Assembly (NCBI GenBank): GCA_044445605.1
Contig: JBIOEA010000006.1
Coordinates: 8,104 to 72,103, forward strand
Length of the DNA stretch: 64,000 nucleotides
Reading direction: 5' to 3'
From: CAWKDC01 sp044445605
GTDB lineage: Bacteria > Pseudomonadota > Gammaproteobacteria > JABCZS01
This document shows positions 32,901-37,676 of this stretch, piece by piece. How positions within the stretch are numbered: the first letter of the stretch is position 1; each line of letters begins with the position of its first letter. The notes beneath the pieces are model-generated. The model was not told where the DNA came from. It saw only the letters and a program-made list of their open reading frames with translations, and did not search any database. The position numbers and the translations under genes were made by a program.

Positions 32901-35567
32901 AGCACAGTTTCTATCAGCAACAATCTCACTGCCACGGGCGATGTCATGAGCAGTAGCGCTGTCGGCGAAGTAGTGGGTTTATTCAATGGTGGCACGATTT
33001 CCAGCACTCTCAGCGGCTCTGGCAATGCGTCAGGCAATCAATACGTCGGTGGCGATATCGGACAATTCGCGGCAGGTAACATCACAGGCTCATTGAATTA
33101 CACCACAGGCACGTTATCGTTAACCAATGGCGCAAACTCAGGCGGACTCGGTGGCAACATCGGTTATGTCAATGGCGGCACAGTTGATTTAAGTAAACTG
33201 TTTGTAAACAACAACACCGTATACTCCGTCAACAATGCATTCGATGTGGGCGGTGCCATCGGCATAGTGACCGGCAGCCCCACCATCACCAATACATTCA
33301 CTGCCAATGCGACGGGGCTCACCATTAATGGCGCAACCAACGTCGGCGCAGGTATCGGTGAAATTATCAATGCAACACTCTCTGGTTCGTTTGGCAATGC
33401 AACGAATTTGATCTCCAATGGCGCCGGGGTTGGTGGTGTCGCAGGATTGGTCACAGGTAGCGCCACCGTCATCAATGCAGCACTCACGGATACAGGCAGT
33501 ATCACAGGGCATAATGATACTGCAGCGCTCATTGGCCAAGTCAACGGCGCTCATGTATCAGGCAATCTCATCGTCGGTGGCGGGATCACCCCAACCGTGA
33601 TCACGGGCACCAGCGGAGGCTCAGGACTCAGCTACGTCATAGGCCTGATGTCTGGTAGCACGGGTAATTTATCGTCAACCAACGTGACCGTTAACAATAA
33701 TGCATCTTTCAATACCACAGGTACCGTGACAGGCGTAGGCGGTATCGTGGGCATCATGACCGGTGGTTCACTATCAGGCTTCAACACAGCTACCTACACA
33801 ATCAATAGCCCCATTGTGGCAACACACGGTAATGAAGTCGGTAGCGTCATTGGCGATTTATCGGGTTTCACGCTCAACCAAAATTTATCTTCATTAGCGA
33901 ATGTGACAGGTTCAAGCGCAGTGGGTAGTGTGATAGGCGCGCTCAGCAACGCCACCGAATCAGGCGCGCTCACGGCACTGCATGATGTCACCGGCGATCA
34001 AGTGGTCGGCGCCATTGCAGGTTCTTTATCGAATGGCACATTATCAGGTACGCTGACGGTTTCAAGCCCCATTCTCACCCTGAATGCAGTCGGCCAAGGC
34101 CTCGGCGGATTAGTCGGCAGCATGCTTGGCACCAGTGATATTTCCGGCAACGCCACTATCAGCAATGCCACACAATTTAATGCAGCGAGTGGATCCAGTG
34201 TTGTTGGCGGTTTCGTCGGCGTCATGTTAGATCATGCTTCATTGTCAGGCGTCAGCCAGTTTACCTTAACCGGTGGCACGCTAACGATCAATAATACGAA
34301 TGTCTCCGATATCGGTGGCTATATCGGCGAAATTGGCTCAACACTCTCACCAACAACCACCTTCACGCAAAATATCGCTGGCAACATTAATGTGGTCGCC
34401 AATCAAAACAACGATAATAATGTCGCAGGTGTTGTCGGTAACATATCGAATAGCAATGTCACTGCCACGCTCAGTTCCACAGGCAACGTTACGGGATACA
34501 ATGACACTGCGGGTGTAGCTGCTGCACTTATTAATAGCACCATCACAAGCCCCGATCAAACAGCAGGCCATAATGTCAGCTCGTTCAGCTCTCTTGGCAC
34601 TGTCATGGGGAATACGACTGTTGGCGGCGTCGTGGCCACGATGGTCAACAGCGTCATGTCTCAAGCATTTTTTAACGGCACCGTCACGGGTTACAATGAC
34701 GTTGCGGGTATCGTCGCTCATCTCGATGCAAACAGTCTATTGGCCCGCTCGTATAACAACAGCACACATACCGTGATCGGTTTGGCAGGGGCACAATATG
34801 TCGGCGGTATCGCCGCTGTCAATGCCGGCACTATTCAAAATGTGATCTTTGGTGGGGCCATCACTGCACCTGCAGGAAGCTATGCCGGTGGCATTGTCGG
34901 CAATAACACCGGCACGGTACTTTCCTCGTTATCGGCAGGTTATTTCAATCCATCATCAGGCGCGACGCTCGGTGCGATTGCAGGTGTCAATAGCGGCAAT
35001 TTAGGTCAAAGCAATACGACAAACCTTGCTCCTTTCTTTTCATCTACCAGTTTTGGTCCAGGTATCTCTGCCACAGGCGCAGGCAGTGCTGGCGGCTCTC
35101 AATCCGGTACCTATGTCAATATGGGATCAGCATCTACCTACACACCTTACAATTGGAATTTTGGTACGGTATGGCAAGAACTCGCCCACTACTACGTCAC
35201 GAACCAATGGTGTTCCGTCAATTGCGCTATTCCTGGCGCTAAACCACCTGTGCCTCCAACACCAACGCCAACGCCCAGTCTCGTCGGCAACTATGCACGC
35301 CAATACGTGACCGTAGAACAATTCCTCGATAACGCCGACATGACCAGCTTAGCATTAGATACCTTTATGATGCTCGATACGTTCCAGATCTATAATGTGC
35401 AAATGAAGGATTACAGCATTCCATTTAAGGTTGCCATTTTCTTTGAAGACTCATCGCAACCTGTCTCCATCGCGAAAGAAGCGGAACGTGCATTGAAAGC
35501 CAATGGCTGGTATAACTCGACGATGGCACACGCACAAGATAAATTACCTGGGTTTAAACAACCATAA
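14955..35567 (+). CDS. Giant exported TpsA/FHA-like adhesin with GLUG-type repeats
   Basis: About 6,870 residues from the ATG at 14955; a GTG at 14976 preceded by GAGGTGG is an equally good start. A signal peptide ends at SPAMA before NPQGG. The next roughly 280 residues are a two-partner-secretion domain, with NRAIINWNNFSIG, NPSQILGSL and VNPAGIVFGKTAQVDVAGLL. A Ser/Thr/Asn-rich beta-helix continues to about 20,230. At 20,290-20,600 comes the typical opening of GLUG regions (GDYVLAQNI, PIGNSTTPFTGVFSG, YVGLFGDVSG). VGG(L/I)xG units then run with little interruption to about 35,000. After a Pro/Thr linker (PPVPPTPTPTP, 35,250-35,280) comes a compact roughly 90-residue C-terminal domain I do not recognise. 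It is nearly free of cysteine. Such proteins are exported by a TpsB pore and mediate adhesion; no tpsB gene is adjacent. No frameshift interrupts 20.6 kb. Confidence 0.9.
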   Translation: MGLRWCSVWLGNKECISHSKHELHLGPISCGVSLCLLTAASPAMANPQGGQVVGGQASIKYGATTVINQTSNRAIINWNNFSIGPSERTQFNDPNANSVTLNRVTGGNPSQILGSLSSNGQVFLVNPAGIVFGKTAQVDVAGLLATTASITNKHFMSGNYQFTSAPDGSRIVNEGNITVRNAGLAALVAPNVVNSGVINAKLGRVALASGSAFTVDLYGDNLISFDATGTVKGSVNNMGRIAADGGTVMLSAAAAQGIVENVVNTSGYISAISVSNKNGNIMLVGAGNHSRVQVSGTLDVSGSATGQTGGTIEVASNDIQLLSGSVLNASGYAGGGNILIGSDHFHGPLNTTGLSILDTPYFMTEAQSVTAASGSSMVADALKSGNAGNVEVWGTTSDIFSGSISAQAYGEKSNGGQVETSGGTLDVSGSQVTTHSVLGKSGVWLLDPHNVTIGTVDSQAFQSPYNPTADNSTINVATINSALLTNSVIITTGLSGSQSGDITFNNTATPISILNTANTSFSAYAARNIVFNAGAQIINAGSGSINVQADSGLTGTGTITFPASNTSALVQSTGSGTINFYYTSPTQVPISTFQTSNFVNISGTSKFNPNMQIKLAAGGAINDTVAANINTSLITDKTGVVVFYPGAITFNNDSAQPIDWSTTANLVIKADSSLTGTGAISFNAGAPTIVSTGGGNISMYYSPTVFEQFDNTLSSHIALSGGGTFTPTMQVNMHAASTADTITSTDVTAFNAALTASTPTSVIAYDSNNSLSFANTSPISWSTNASFTAETLAGAATTYNLIIGSGGTAPFITASGSSLLNLSSVNDINVNTSNAITDTGTGATTWQSNDNINFTTGSTAYANTGTGKATLIASNAVNLNNIEFQSITQSNNNVDVVANTLNASSGALITLNTNAADIIKTALQSGTTINISNTSGDIDFTAPIAWTNPSPEAGKATLTATATSGNINMTTLGATITATNQLPSSSNISMVNFTAGTILNPASINIGINNAINISTGESATAQIGLKASTAVNFTGVGFGAVNTNPTTIITSKDLNVSAPTFSITFNPFISPIIQTALNKTDPFNSNLGTNVTLTSTSGIISFPAATSFPATIAWGTAANFTLNSFSDISMFSTASVNSSGAGNIIYNAGSGAVGDIDLGTSSTTTAAIISSGSGQVTLNAHNNINLTNADFGNINLTGNTNVTPLVVQNAKNMYVSNSSNTSNITINNADARITNAALLIGANIQITSLNNINFTNTNPIVMPAGTETFTATTNNVGTNPLGGYVNLNASNLIENNGTGAMTLVAYGIGNLTLSAAGAIVNNSTGAINLDASKASGGSVYLSNNDFGTISNPGLGQITATALNLYASNSTSPITISSSDVNTITNSLVAGTNVLTSSTGDTTFAASAGNISWGTSSNFTVNANAGGNITFNPGSSISMLSGSGVLALNAGNNLNLDATNTLSNAGSSAMNLIAANSVNLNNVAFNNISNTGTGAITITTPNLYATDITNPITISTADTSASIINHALGVGTNVTVSSVQGITVSAPISWNTLASFTAIADSAEAGNSSIIAFTGGNTITSNGTGNINLYYDSPTEVATNFTGNVILGGTGTLNAYMKVFEAAATSIDDTQAGLINTAMAAGSSLTSPSLGTNVIIYGAGDLTFTNNVSGSGTPIAWSTPTSLTVNAVNSVIFDSAYVATTHVITVPTGGTLNLNPDNGLTGSTSNTVQNTNGQLVYNSGTVNILYNPVNFTGNNPYYYVPITTPNGLVTGNAPLSYQLVYNNVANHDLSNILTSGDYVLAQNISSNLPTSPIGNSTTPFTGVFSGYDFYDAINNSNASKTITGLSITSANQYVGLFGDVSGATLQNITLVDPQIASTYVPTGAAPGYTGAIAGLLTNTTLSGQFSVLSSASTVQGNLGGAGSTSYIGGLFGDTSSTLTTTSSFAATNNAAITGTSATTISTGTTIATGYLGGIFGAAPGALLTANNTLINAGNIVVNATLTTPNVYVGGIGGSITGTIPSNMSNTGNIAISFTTTNYAGAPIPVDAAAGIAATMGNTANITGTLSNQGAISMTGTNANASKVGTGYVGGLFANVNSPATAYTFGGTWTNTGTVQNTLTNTTEYAGGIIADLTASSALAMPVTMSNTGNITATSGTIGGLMGAVVGSGTGSTNPNTPVITFTDNLSSNANVTTTSTTAGNAGALFGQVTSSGFTGNITIPSTANTTISGFNAGGVFESLTTSLFSPSNASGLTNVASIGSLNGTSSAAGIATFVSGSIINVLNSLNNTGLVYGNVYTGGLFGDVTAFNASTPSTITSPILSNTGTIDINNVGNTFHNVASAGVIAVLDSSSVTASTEIINTSPVPTSPLTLLASGVVGYIAGDIGSVTTSVGASSITTPYIGNAQNITINNSAQYNVTEGGIIAYIDGTNSLTLQNATLENKGYLSETSSNFGLIGGVVGSINNVTTAASLNNLTFTENCSSGAGGNCASQSYAINTTMAGGGMMGVVNNANLSDSTFSFPGLNALSFGGGNTGGLIGSFGGSNARLPTTTLPTTINVTNTSLAYNSGYSTLGGLIGNVTGGTIGNNITLEYLGTINAGYISTIVGGIIGSLSNQDGSLVFNPANLLVDPSTSQTINAGTGGNRGSGAYNYAGGIFGEINGSYNTALAPLNVTSAMNTSANVAIQGGSSLTSRMTLMGGLVGLMTGYASLSGSNTMSNHALLEGTTDIGGIVGELNTSNTNPLTNTALSTTALSNLGSSVIVAGSVIGAMYNMTNGYDSTNITHPLNNITVPSGGSNVGGFAGEVTNSVITANITNPSNDTVLGGSNTSIIGGLFGSVDTNSVIQGNLTNNANVSGSSYVGGLLGRLGGPNLVATSSSAILGATLSGALTYGSGAPATGINTIIGAASGTGFGGIVGGMYGATGSASVLSGAITLNIGTFNASTPTFSFGAFTPTAVGGIIGYLNGNANITSTVTFNSGSAPVATIYVPTGNAIGAWIGEADSGTIAGTSTISSSNVTTIGLNRVGGIIGFIADNTVISPGAVFNNTSTSTVELVPSATVGIYGGGVVGQIGGVGVVGSGNATIGGTLSNAGTVSFYTAPSSGTYYIAGVTGDIANNTTITGTISGTPTTFSNTANLTASANAGSTVYLGGVISLFADAQASGQASITYINITNAGNITGTNIVGGDIALLQGGALNNGQLSGTVSNAGTITSSLTTGTNYIGGNIGEVGGAAFVPNIINAIITNTGSVSMSGTPTAGTDYLAGVMGYFNEGTINTGTTLTNLEPLNATSQYVDLSGVVGLFSNGIFAPGASMYNGTTLANGPAMTNTATTNAPVSGVIGIVQSGTVSGSLYNYGTITGAGTGAVGAAGTAGVIAIMTGGTLNGLASASLINNGNITGGQYVGGLIGYYGGTAAMSGDNILTSNATLVQGTSNVGGIFGRVDVSTPTSFNPTAGTLTNNAEVLSSSGTSIGGIFGTFNATSTSPFTIAANITNNGQIGQSGSTATGTGGISGTMSGLNSTALITFTGTLTNTGTIYGGSNTGGLFGSTTYITISGPVALSGSSTISGGTIGNDVGALIGFMSNGTTLSPSGITLTGQTVTGAANIGGFIGEMQGSSGTLAIFSPTGNINISGATITGTGTDVGSLVGFISDYSQFAPTGTSGAHLTFSTNSTVNVLGAGNVGGLFGNIATATPGSSTFNPVYTDFTNAATVKVSNSGATNLGGIFGNFALTGASIASTDTFTNTGIVGDSTLSTNASSATGGIFGAVPGLTGAGGISFGSTFTNSGSIYGTSNVGGVVGNATFTTFSGNLTGKSNISGSNNVGGLAGALTSSIMSGNLVYGDSTATTYTLTLSSSGTGLGAMAGNISGAIISGNNLNLSNVTVHSNTAFSVANASDVGIVAGILGNGAELTGTFTANADLTNPNTLTIANATNVGAIAGEVLNATFNSTVTNAANLIATGSNKVGGIAGFSSGSTLSGNYTDSGNITGVTDVGGLFGYTDPTIISGSNTLTTASLPSHGIITGTTNVGGLFGYVDAGSTVASNTTMSTGAGTSVTGTNYVGGLIGNLDSTATYSVTSSTVFTNQASVSSSGENTNTGGIIGGITNTSVITIANALTNMGSVSNSNIDSSNLGVAVGGMMGQLTSNAAFTGTLLNQGAITGVGQGTGGSNVGGLFGSITGGTLGTSLGAGSFTNSGAINTTISSTNTNIGGIAGNISGGTLYGNDSNTGNIGNSTASSIVGGLLGVVSGGNVHASLTQTSGTVTGTNDIGGVVGEISTPTSSGFAPSLLTALAGNVTATTADAGGIFGSINNVNISNAMSTASNLTLTSANGAGGLVGLMTGGNAVLSGTNAMSNAATFGESVYVGGIVGVLQGNGTSLTTPHITNTNLSTTTIINPVNVLNNLTAVGSVIGQLNNAFYDNTNIGTSIADINASRSVTVGGFVGEADNSTITAALTGTNNVLGYQNVGGLIGALGNSSLSSGNLVVGDTNVGHSYTLALASGGSGLGGAVGLMLGSNTVPSSIDLSKISINSNVAFSVSGNADVGGAIGILSNNDSLTNTFNTHALTINGATNVGAVIGLINSATLGSGLTFGNATNLTSNSTNVGGIAGHVSGTLANPTSISATLSDTGSISGNAVVGGLFGWLDANSTYSPTHAIAISGITISGTGDKVGGIIGQMLGSSATQQAVFNPSSTVTVSGTSIISGVNDVGGMLGLLGDNSSFTPQATVATASTVGSPVTINGSGNHIAGIIGYVDNTNITLTATSLSNAANVTMSDAGTGVGGVFGTFTLSNVTLGFDMNNSGTITGLTATNGVGGITGTMAGTSGNLIMLTGNLVNSGNIAGNTDTGGLFGDTQYVSFAQNGNVVESTAGTISGNTTVGGLIGKFDVGSNVASTTTLQNMSNVTGLQYVGGVLGEMSAGTIANTGMLEENSGTLSLGSTGSDLGGVIGHVMGNVALSLNNLFIAGNNVTFNITSGAQSIGGGIGLVENSGVNMPAISGTFLSSGANAITINHGTYVGAAIGEVTNNGVTGTNAFNSSFQNNAPLIATSSNGVGGDIGLAVGLANTNANPLSITGTLTNNASISGNSKVGGTIGVLSDASVTGTLNMASGNLSAISDLGGLIGHVVGNSSVALGGLTFSNTVIFNVPNNATGIGGAIGLLEDDTAVTPNTPTLTGTFNANNTVGGNTLTISNATTGVTDVGAVIGIINNASNFISTFTNATNVVAITADDVGGIAGFVSNSDLKSGTLTNNANITGRNKVAGILGDADPTTLANNYVLATGSIVSGNSDVGGLFNLTTAGDTIANTATLLTQTGSSVSGNANVGGLIGLLATGTNYNAVTNTYTNNATVSTTADISSIGGIYGTIGSALVITNSLTNAGIVETTFSGTPTVSAIGGITGDLNGVTFGTSAHPMTLTNTGTVEGVRNVGGLFGQLLTTSTSSDLTHATLVSSGIVEDVGTGTHTNIGGMIGFLNNASLLPASVTSNATVTGSNTGTSSSVNVGDVIGQSTVAISSDLTGAGTVIGYSNVGEVIGLYNGGILSGRLTGTGNVSGNQYVGGTIGDFAGGSITNVLTYNTGTLSFSGPSAATFTGLGGLIGHTTGGTVDLGKLSVGSSTVFSPNSGFNVGGAIGIVENGSTLANNFTTNPLIINNATNVGGIAGEILNATLNAMTFANATNLSSDGTAVGGVAGLIIGSSVNSTLNNSGTITGNIATQLGGVVGLSRNSTLSGTFINSGNVGNDTDSNVGGVVGETDNTILSGTFQLTNGTVTGNTHVGGLLGLTTSNSSATTSTLMTTASGAFVVGSASVGGLIGDMDSLIFAAGSTNTLANRADVTTSAAINTIGGIFGTSGVGTGSGIVIYSPLANAGYVHSTTATAIGGITGAPGVSGNTITFENTLTNMGTVSGTDNVGGLFGALLSTSALTVFNGSAVLVATSNSIVSGTGNNIGGMIGYLNNASILPGATITSAATVNGTGTNVGGVLGQSTVSISNNLTATGDVMSSSAVGEVVGLFNGGTISSTLSGSGNASGNQYVGGDIGQFAAGNITGSLNYTTGTLSLTNGANSGGLGGNIGYVNGGTVDLSKLFVNNNTVYSVNNAFDVGGAIGIVTGSPTITNTFTANATGLTINGATNVGAGIGEIINATLSGSFGNATNLISNGAGVGGVAGLVTGSATVINAALTDTGSITGHNDTAALIGQVNGAHVSGNLIVGGGITPTVITGTSGGSGLSYVIGLMSGSTGNLSSTNVTVNNNASFNTTGTVTGVGGIVGIMTGGSLSGFNTATYTINSPIVATHGNEVGSVIGDLSGFTLNQNLSSLANVTGSSAVGSVIGALSNATESGALTALHDVTGDQVVGAIAGSLSNGTLSGTLTVSSPILTLNAVGQGLGGLVGSMLGTSDISGNATISNATQFNAASGSSVVGGFVGVMLDHASLSGVSQFTLTGGTLTINNTNVSDIGGYIGEIGSTLSPTTTFTQNIAGNINVVANQNNDNNVAGVVGNISNSNVTATLSSTGNVTGYNDTAGVAAALINSTITSPDQTAGHNVSSFSSLGTVMGNTTVGGVVATMVNSVMSQAFFNGTVTGYNDVAGIVAHLDANSLLARSYNNSTHTVIGLAGAQYVGGIAAVNAGTIQNVIFGGAITAPAGSYAGGIVGNNTGTVLSSLSAGYFNPSSGATLGAIAGVNSGNLGQSNTTNLAPFFSSTSFGPGISATGAGSAGGSQSGTYVNMGSASTYTPYNWNFGTVWQELAHYYVTNQWCSVNCAIPGAKPPVPPTPTPTPSLVGNYARQYVTVEQFLDNADMTSLALDTFMMLDTFQIYNVQMKDYSIPFKVAIFFEDSSQPVSIAKEAERALKANGWYNSTMAHAQDKLPGFKQP
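26640..33470 (+). repeat. Nested long-period repeats within the adhesin gene
   Basis: Above the short VGG-x-x-G units, a much longer block recurs. It runs: a VGGAIGI-like unit, then (N)ATNVGAxxGEIxNATL, then NATNL plus VGGIAG. The ATNVG anchor occurs near 26,745, 28,663, 30,541, 31,905 and 33,332. The last two blocks are closely similar over roughly 480 residues: GGMIGFLNNASLLP at 31,350 and GGMIGYLNNASILP at 32,794 are 1,443 bp apart. Codon differences between copies show the duplication is not recent. Confidence 0.75.
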
Positions 35568-35575
35568 ATTTAAAA

Positions 35576-35594
35576 GGGCGAATATTATTCGCCC
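35576..35594. terminator. Palindrome between convergent adhesin and hipA genes; copy of the GGGGCGAA repeat family
   Basis: GGGCGAAT-ATT-ATTCGCCC is a perfect 8-bp-arm hairpin lying 8 bp after the adhesin stop and 10 bp before the hipA stop. It is followed by CCTACG, the conserved edge of a dispersed repeat family in this window. It could act as a two-way terminator, but T-tracts are weak. Confidence 0.55.
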
Positions 35595-35604
35595 CTACGT
35601 GGTA

Positions 35605-36885
35605 TTACAACATCACTTTCGATATCATCTTCGCTTGCTTCTTCAAATATTCTATCTGAGATCCGATACTCTGCTGCAACTCAAGCGTAAATGCATTATA
35701 TTCCAACCTAGGTAAGGCCCGTGCGACTCGCTCGCAAAGTTGCATTAGAATCCTGGCCACAGCCGATCGTGGCAGCTCGCAGCTATCCGCAAAATCCGCC
35801 AATTGAAAGGCCCCTACACTCTTTGCGTCGAACTCATCCCCCAAAGCCATTGCCCATTCTTGGGAAAATTCCGGGTACATGCGGACACTGATTAAATCGT
35901 ACGCAGGGGCAATCTCCATTCCTAATGGTGAAACAAAAAAACTCAGGTTCTTGCCGTGAGCGTCCCAGTTTCCAATGATCACATTGAATAGCACCCATGT
36001 TAATAATTGTTTTTTTGCAAGCGCAGGGTTGCTGCACGTATCGCAACACCTAAACAATGCAGGCAAATTTGCCCCATCACGTATATGCGCCACATCTCGT
36101 CCGCTGCCTAAATGTCGCTCATATTTGTAATCAGGCAATAAATTCAATGCTTGGCATCCATCGATCACATGACGACGCTGTATATGGTCACCTTCCCACT
36201 CCCGATCAAAACGCTTCACCAACAATGCGGGATACTCTCCAAAATGCATTAATGATACGTCTGCCACACTCAAACCTACAGCTTTGGCTAGCTTCATCAT
36301 CGAAAATTCATTTAGTACCAAATGTTTCGCATGAGAACGCTCAAACTTTAAAATGTGCGTCGAACAAAGAGCCCCCTCACCAAAACCCATCTCACTGTTA
36401 TCTCGCACCACCACATTAATTTTCTGATGCACCCCCGCCAACGATAGCCGAAGCTTCCCATCCCAAATCATCAACTGCCGAGCGCTTTCATGCTTTAACC
36501 GTTCCGTTACTTCACTCGCTTGAATAGGACGGAAAATCAGATCTGTCGGCAGGATGCCCGGATCCAACACAAGCCGCATCGCGCCCGGTAAATCTTGACC
36601 CAATACCTGCGTAATTGAAAAAATATTCGAGCGACTGAGATGAAAAGTTTCTAATAAAATAGCTAAGTTCTCACCTTCCGGAAATACGTTCTGGAAAAAT
36701 ACCCTGATTGAAAATTGATTATTTCTTGCACTGTTATCTAACGGCAAATGCGGCGAGAGTGGATACCCTGTTTGCTGCCATGACTCATGATAAAAAAATT
36801 CCAGCTCATTCTCATTTGTTAACCCCAATGCACCTATGCACTGTATCCCTAAATAAGCATTCAGCCGATGCTTAAACCCAGACAT
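35605..36885 (-). CDS. hipA: HipA-family type II toxin kinase
   Basis: 426 residues, close to E. coli HipA, so this is a full-length toxin and not a split HipS/HipT system. HipA phosphorylates glutamyl-tRNA synthetase or related targets and arrests growth. The nucleotide-binding loop LSLAGVHQK corresponds to the HipA Gly-rich loop. The catalytic NWDAHGKNLS places the catalytic aspartate at residue 308 and a metal-binding asparagine at 313. The metal-binding APAYDLIS follows. It overlaps hipB by 14 bp, so antitoxin and toxin are co-translated. Repression is expected from HipB at three operators upstream. It converges with the giant adhesin gene. Confidence 0.93.
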   Translation of the reverse strand: MSGFKHRLNAYLGIQCIGALGLTNENELEFFYHESWQQTGYPLSPHLPLDNSARNNQFSIRVFFQNVFPEGENLAILLETFHLSRSNIFSITQVLGQDLPGAMRLVLDPGILPTDLIFRPIQASEVTERLKHESARQLMIWDGKLRLSLAGVHQKINVVVRDNSEMGFGEGALCSTHILKFERSHAKHLVLNEFSMMKLAKAVGLSVADVSLMHFGEYPALLVKRFDREWEGDHIQRRHVIDGCQALNLLPDYKYERHLGSGRDVAHIRDGANLPALFRCCDTCSNPALAKKQLLTWVLFNVIIGNWDAHGKNLSFFVSPLGMEIAPAYDLISVRMYPEFSQEWAMALGDEFDAKSVGAFQLADFADSCELPRSAVARILMQLCERVARALPRLEYNAFTLELQQSIGSQIEYLKKQAKMISKVML

Positions 36886-37150
36886 CTTTCTTCTCCTCGT
36901 CGTCCCATGGCAATATCTCTATGCGTATCCCTAGCCCCTTACATACTTGCAGCGCGCTACCCAATTGTACTTTTGGATTGCCATGCTCCAAGTTCATCAA
37001 CGTGTCTTTGGCAACACCACAAAATGCGGCGGCATCGTCGATGGCCAGCCCCAACTGTGTTCTCCTGGCGCGCACATATTCACCTAGCAATTCATGCGTT
37101 AGGGTCTTTTGGGCTTCTGGAGTTTCAAGCGCTTTTACGATTTTAGCCAT
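36872..37150 (-). CDS. hipB: HipB-family antitoxin, XRE-type DNA-binding protein
   Basis: 92 residues. A helix-turn-helix of the XRE type spans roughly residues 24-75 (LGEYVRARRTQLGL, DAAAFCGVAKDTLMNLEHG, the latter being the recognition region). An acidic C-terminal tail (PWDDEEKKD) could contact HipA. HipB neutralises HipA and represses the operon. The ATG at 37148-37150 has GGGG upstream. The C terminus overlaps the hipA start. Confidence 0.93.
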   Translation of the reverse strand: MAKIVKALETPEAQKTLTHELLGEYVRARRTQLGLAIDDAAAFCGVAKDTLMNLEHGNPKVQLGSALQVCKGLGIRIEILPWDDEEKKDVWV

Positions 37151-37162
37151 ATGAAGTGCCCC

Positions 37163-37188
37163 TATAATCCTACAGTAACAGGATTATA
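37163..37188. promoter_or_regulatory. HipB operator O1
   Basis: Perfect 8-bp inverted arms TATAATCC...GGATTATA around a 10-bp centre. It matches the TATCC-spacer-GGATA style of known HipB operators, although E. coli uses an 8-bp centre. The right arm contains the hipBA -10 hexamer, so binding here should block RNA polymerase. Confidence 0.85.
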
Positions 37189-37211
37189 GACCATAATACA
37201 CTCGAAAGCAA
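37183..37211 (-). promoter_or_regulatory. hipBA promoter
   Basis: On the minus strand TTGCTT (37206-37211) lies 17 bp before a perfect TATAAT (37183-37188). The -10 lies inside operator O1. The transcript leader is about 30 nt and holds the GGGG ribosome site of hipB. Confidence 0.75.
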
Positions 37212-37212
37212 G

Positions 37213-37238
37213 ATAAATCCTGCCAGGGTAGGATTTTA
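37213..37238. promoter_or_regulatory. HipB operator O2
   Basis: AAATCC-N10-GGATTT with perfect 6-bp arms. It is centred exactly 50 bp from O1, just upstream of the -35. Confidence 0.8.
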
Positions 37239-37262
37239 TGAGAAAAGGGCTGATCAATGACT

Positions 37263-37288
37263 ATAAATCCTGTTACAGCAGGATTTAT
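37263..37288. promoter_or_regulatory. HipB operator O3
   Basis: ATAAATCC-N10-GGATTTAT with perfect 8-bp arms, further extended inward by CTG/CAG. It is centred exactly 50 bp from O2 and lies 20 bp downstream of the yraN stop codon. Confidence 0.82.
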
Positions 37289-37307
37289 GAGGACGTTAGC
37301 ATTTAAC

Positions 37308-37676
37308 TTAGGGCGTAAACGCTGCTTTAATCCACTCAATGCTGTTATCAGCCAACGACACCGCTACAGCATCAAAACGGACTTCACGTGTTTGGTAACA
37401 TCCCGCATTACATAAATAGATCGTCGCCACCCGAATAACTTTTAATTGCTTATCACGTGTGATGGTTTCGAGGGGATGGATGTCTCTGCAATTCTCTCGC
37501 GCGCGCACTTCGACAAAAACCCAGGCGTCTTTGTCTTCCATGATAAGGTCGACTTCCGCGCCGCAAAGCTCCACATTACGCTCAAGAAACGTCATGCCTT
37601 GTGCTTCTAAATAACACTTGGCGAGCGTTTCTGCCGCATGCCCTCGCTCACGCGTGGATGCATCATTCCTCATCAT
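37308..37676 (-). CDS. yraN: YraN/UPF0102 nuclease-like protein
   Basis: 122 residues. The restriction-endonuclease-like fold of this family is recognisable from RGHAAETLAKCYLEAQG, then CGAEVDLIMED (catalytic-type E-x-D) and WVFVEVRAREN (E-V-K/R). Function in cells is not settled; Holliday-junction-type nuclease ancestry is the usual suggestion. It follows lpoA as in E. coli, with a 14-bp overlap, and is followed at once by the hipBA operators, so lpoA-yraN transcripts may read into hipBA. Confidence 0.9.
   Translation of the reverse strand: MMRNDASTRERGHAAETLAKCYLEAQGMTFLERNVELCGAEVDLIMEDKDAWVFVEVRARENCRDIHPLETITRDKQLKVIRVATIYLCNAGCYQTREVRFDAVAVSLADNSIEWIKAAFTP

Noticed and set aside
26640..33470. 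Repeated DNA in the adhesin considered as a CRISPR or satellite array
   Set aside because: The repeats keep the reading frame, vary at codon third positions and have no uniform spacer; they are protein repeats.
15158..35321. Many long open frames on the strand opposite the adhesin gene, up to 264 residues
   Set aside because: They follow from the biased Thr/Asn/Gly/Ser codon use of the repeats; they lack ribosome sites and their translations are Pro/Val/Leu low-complexity.
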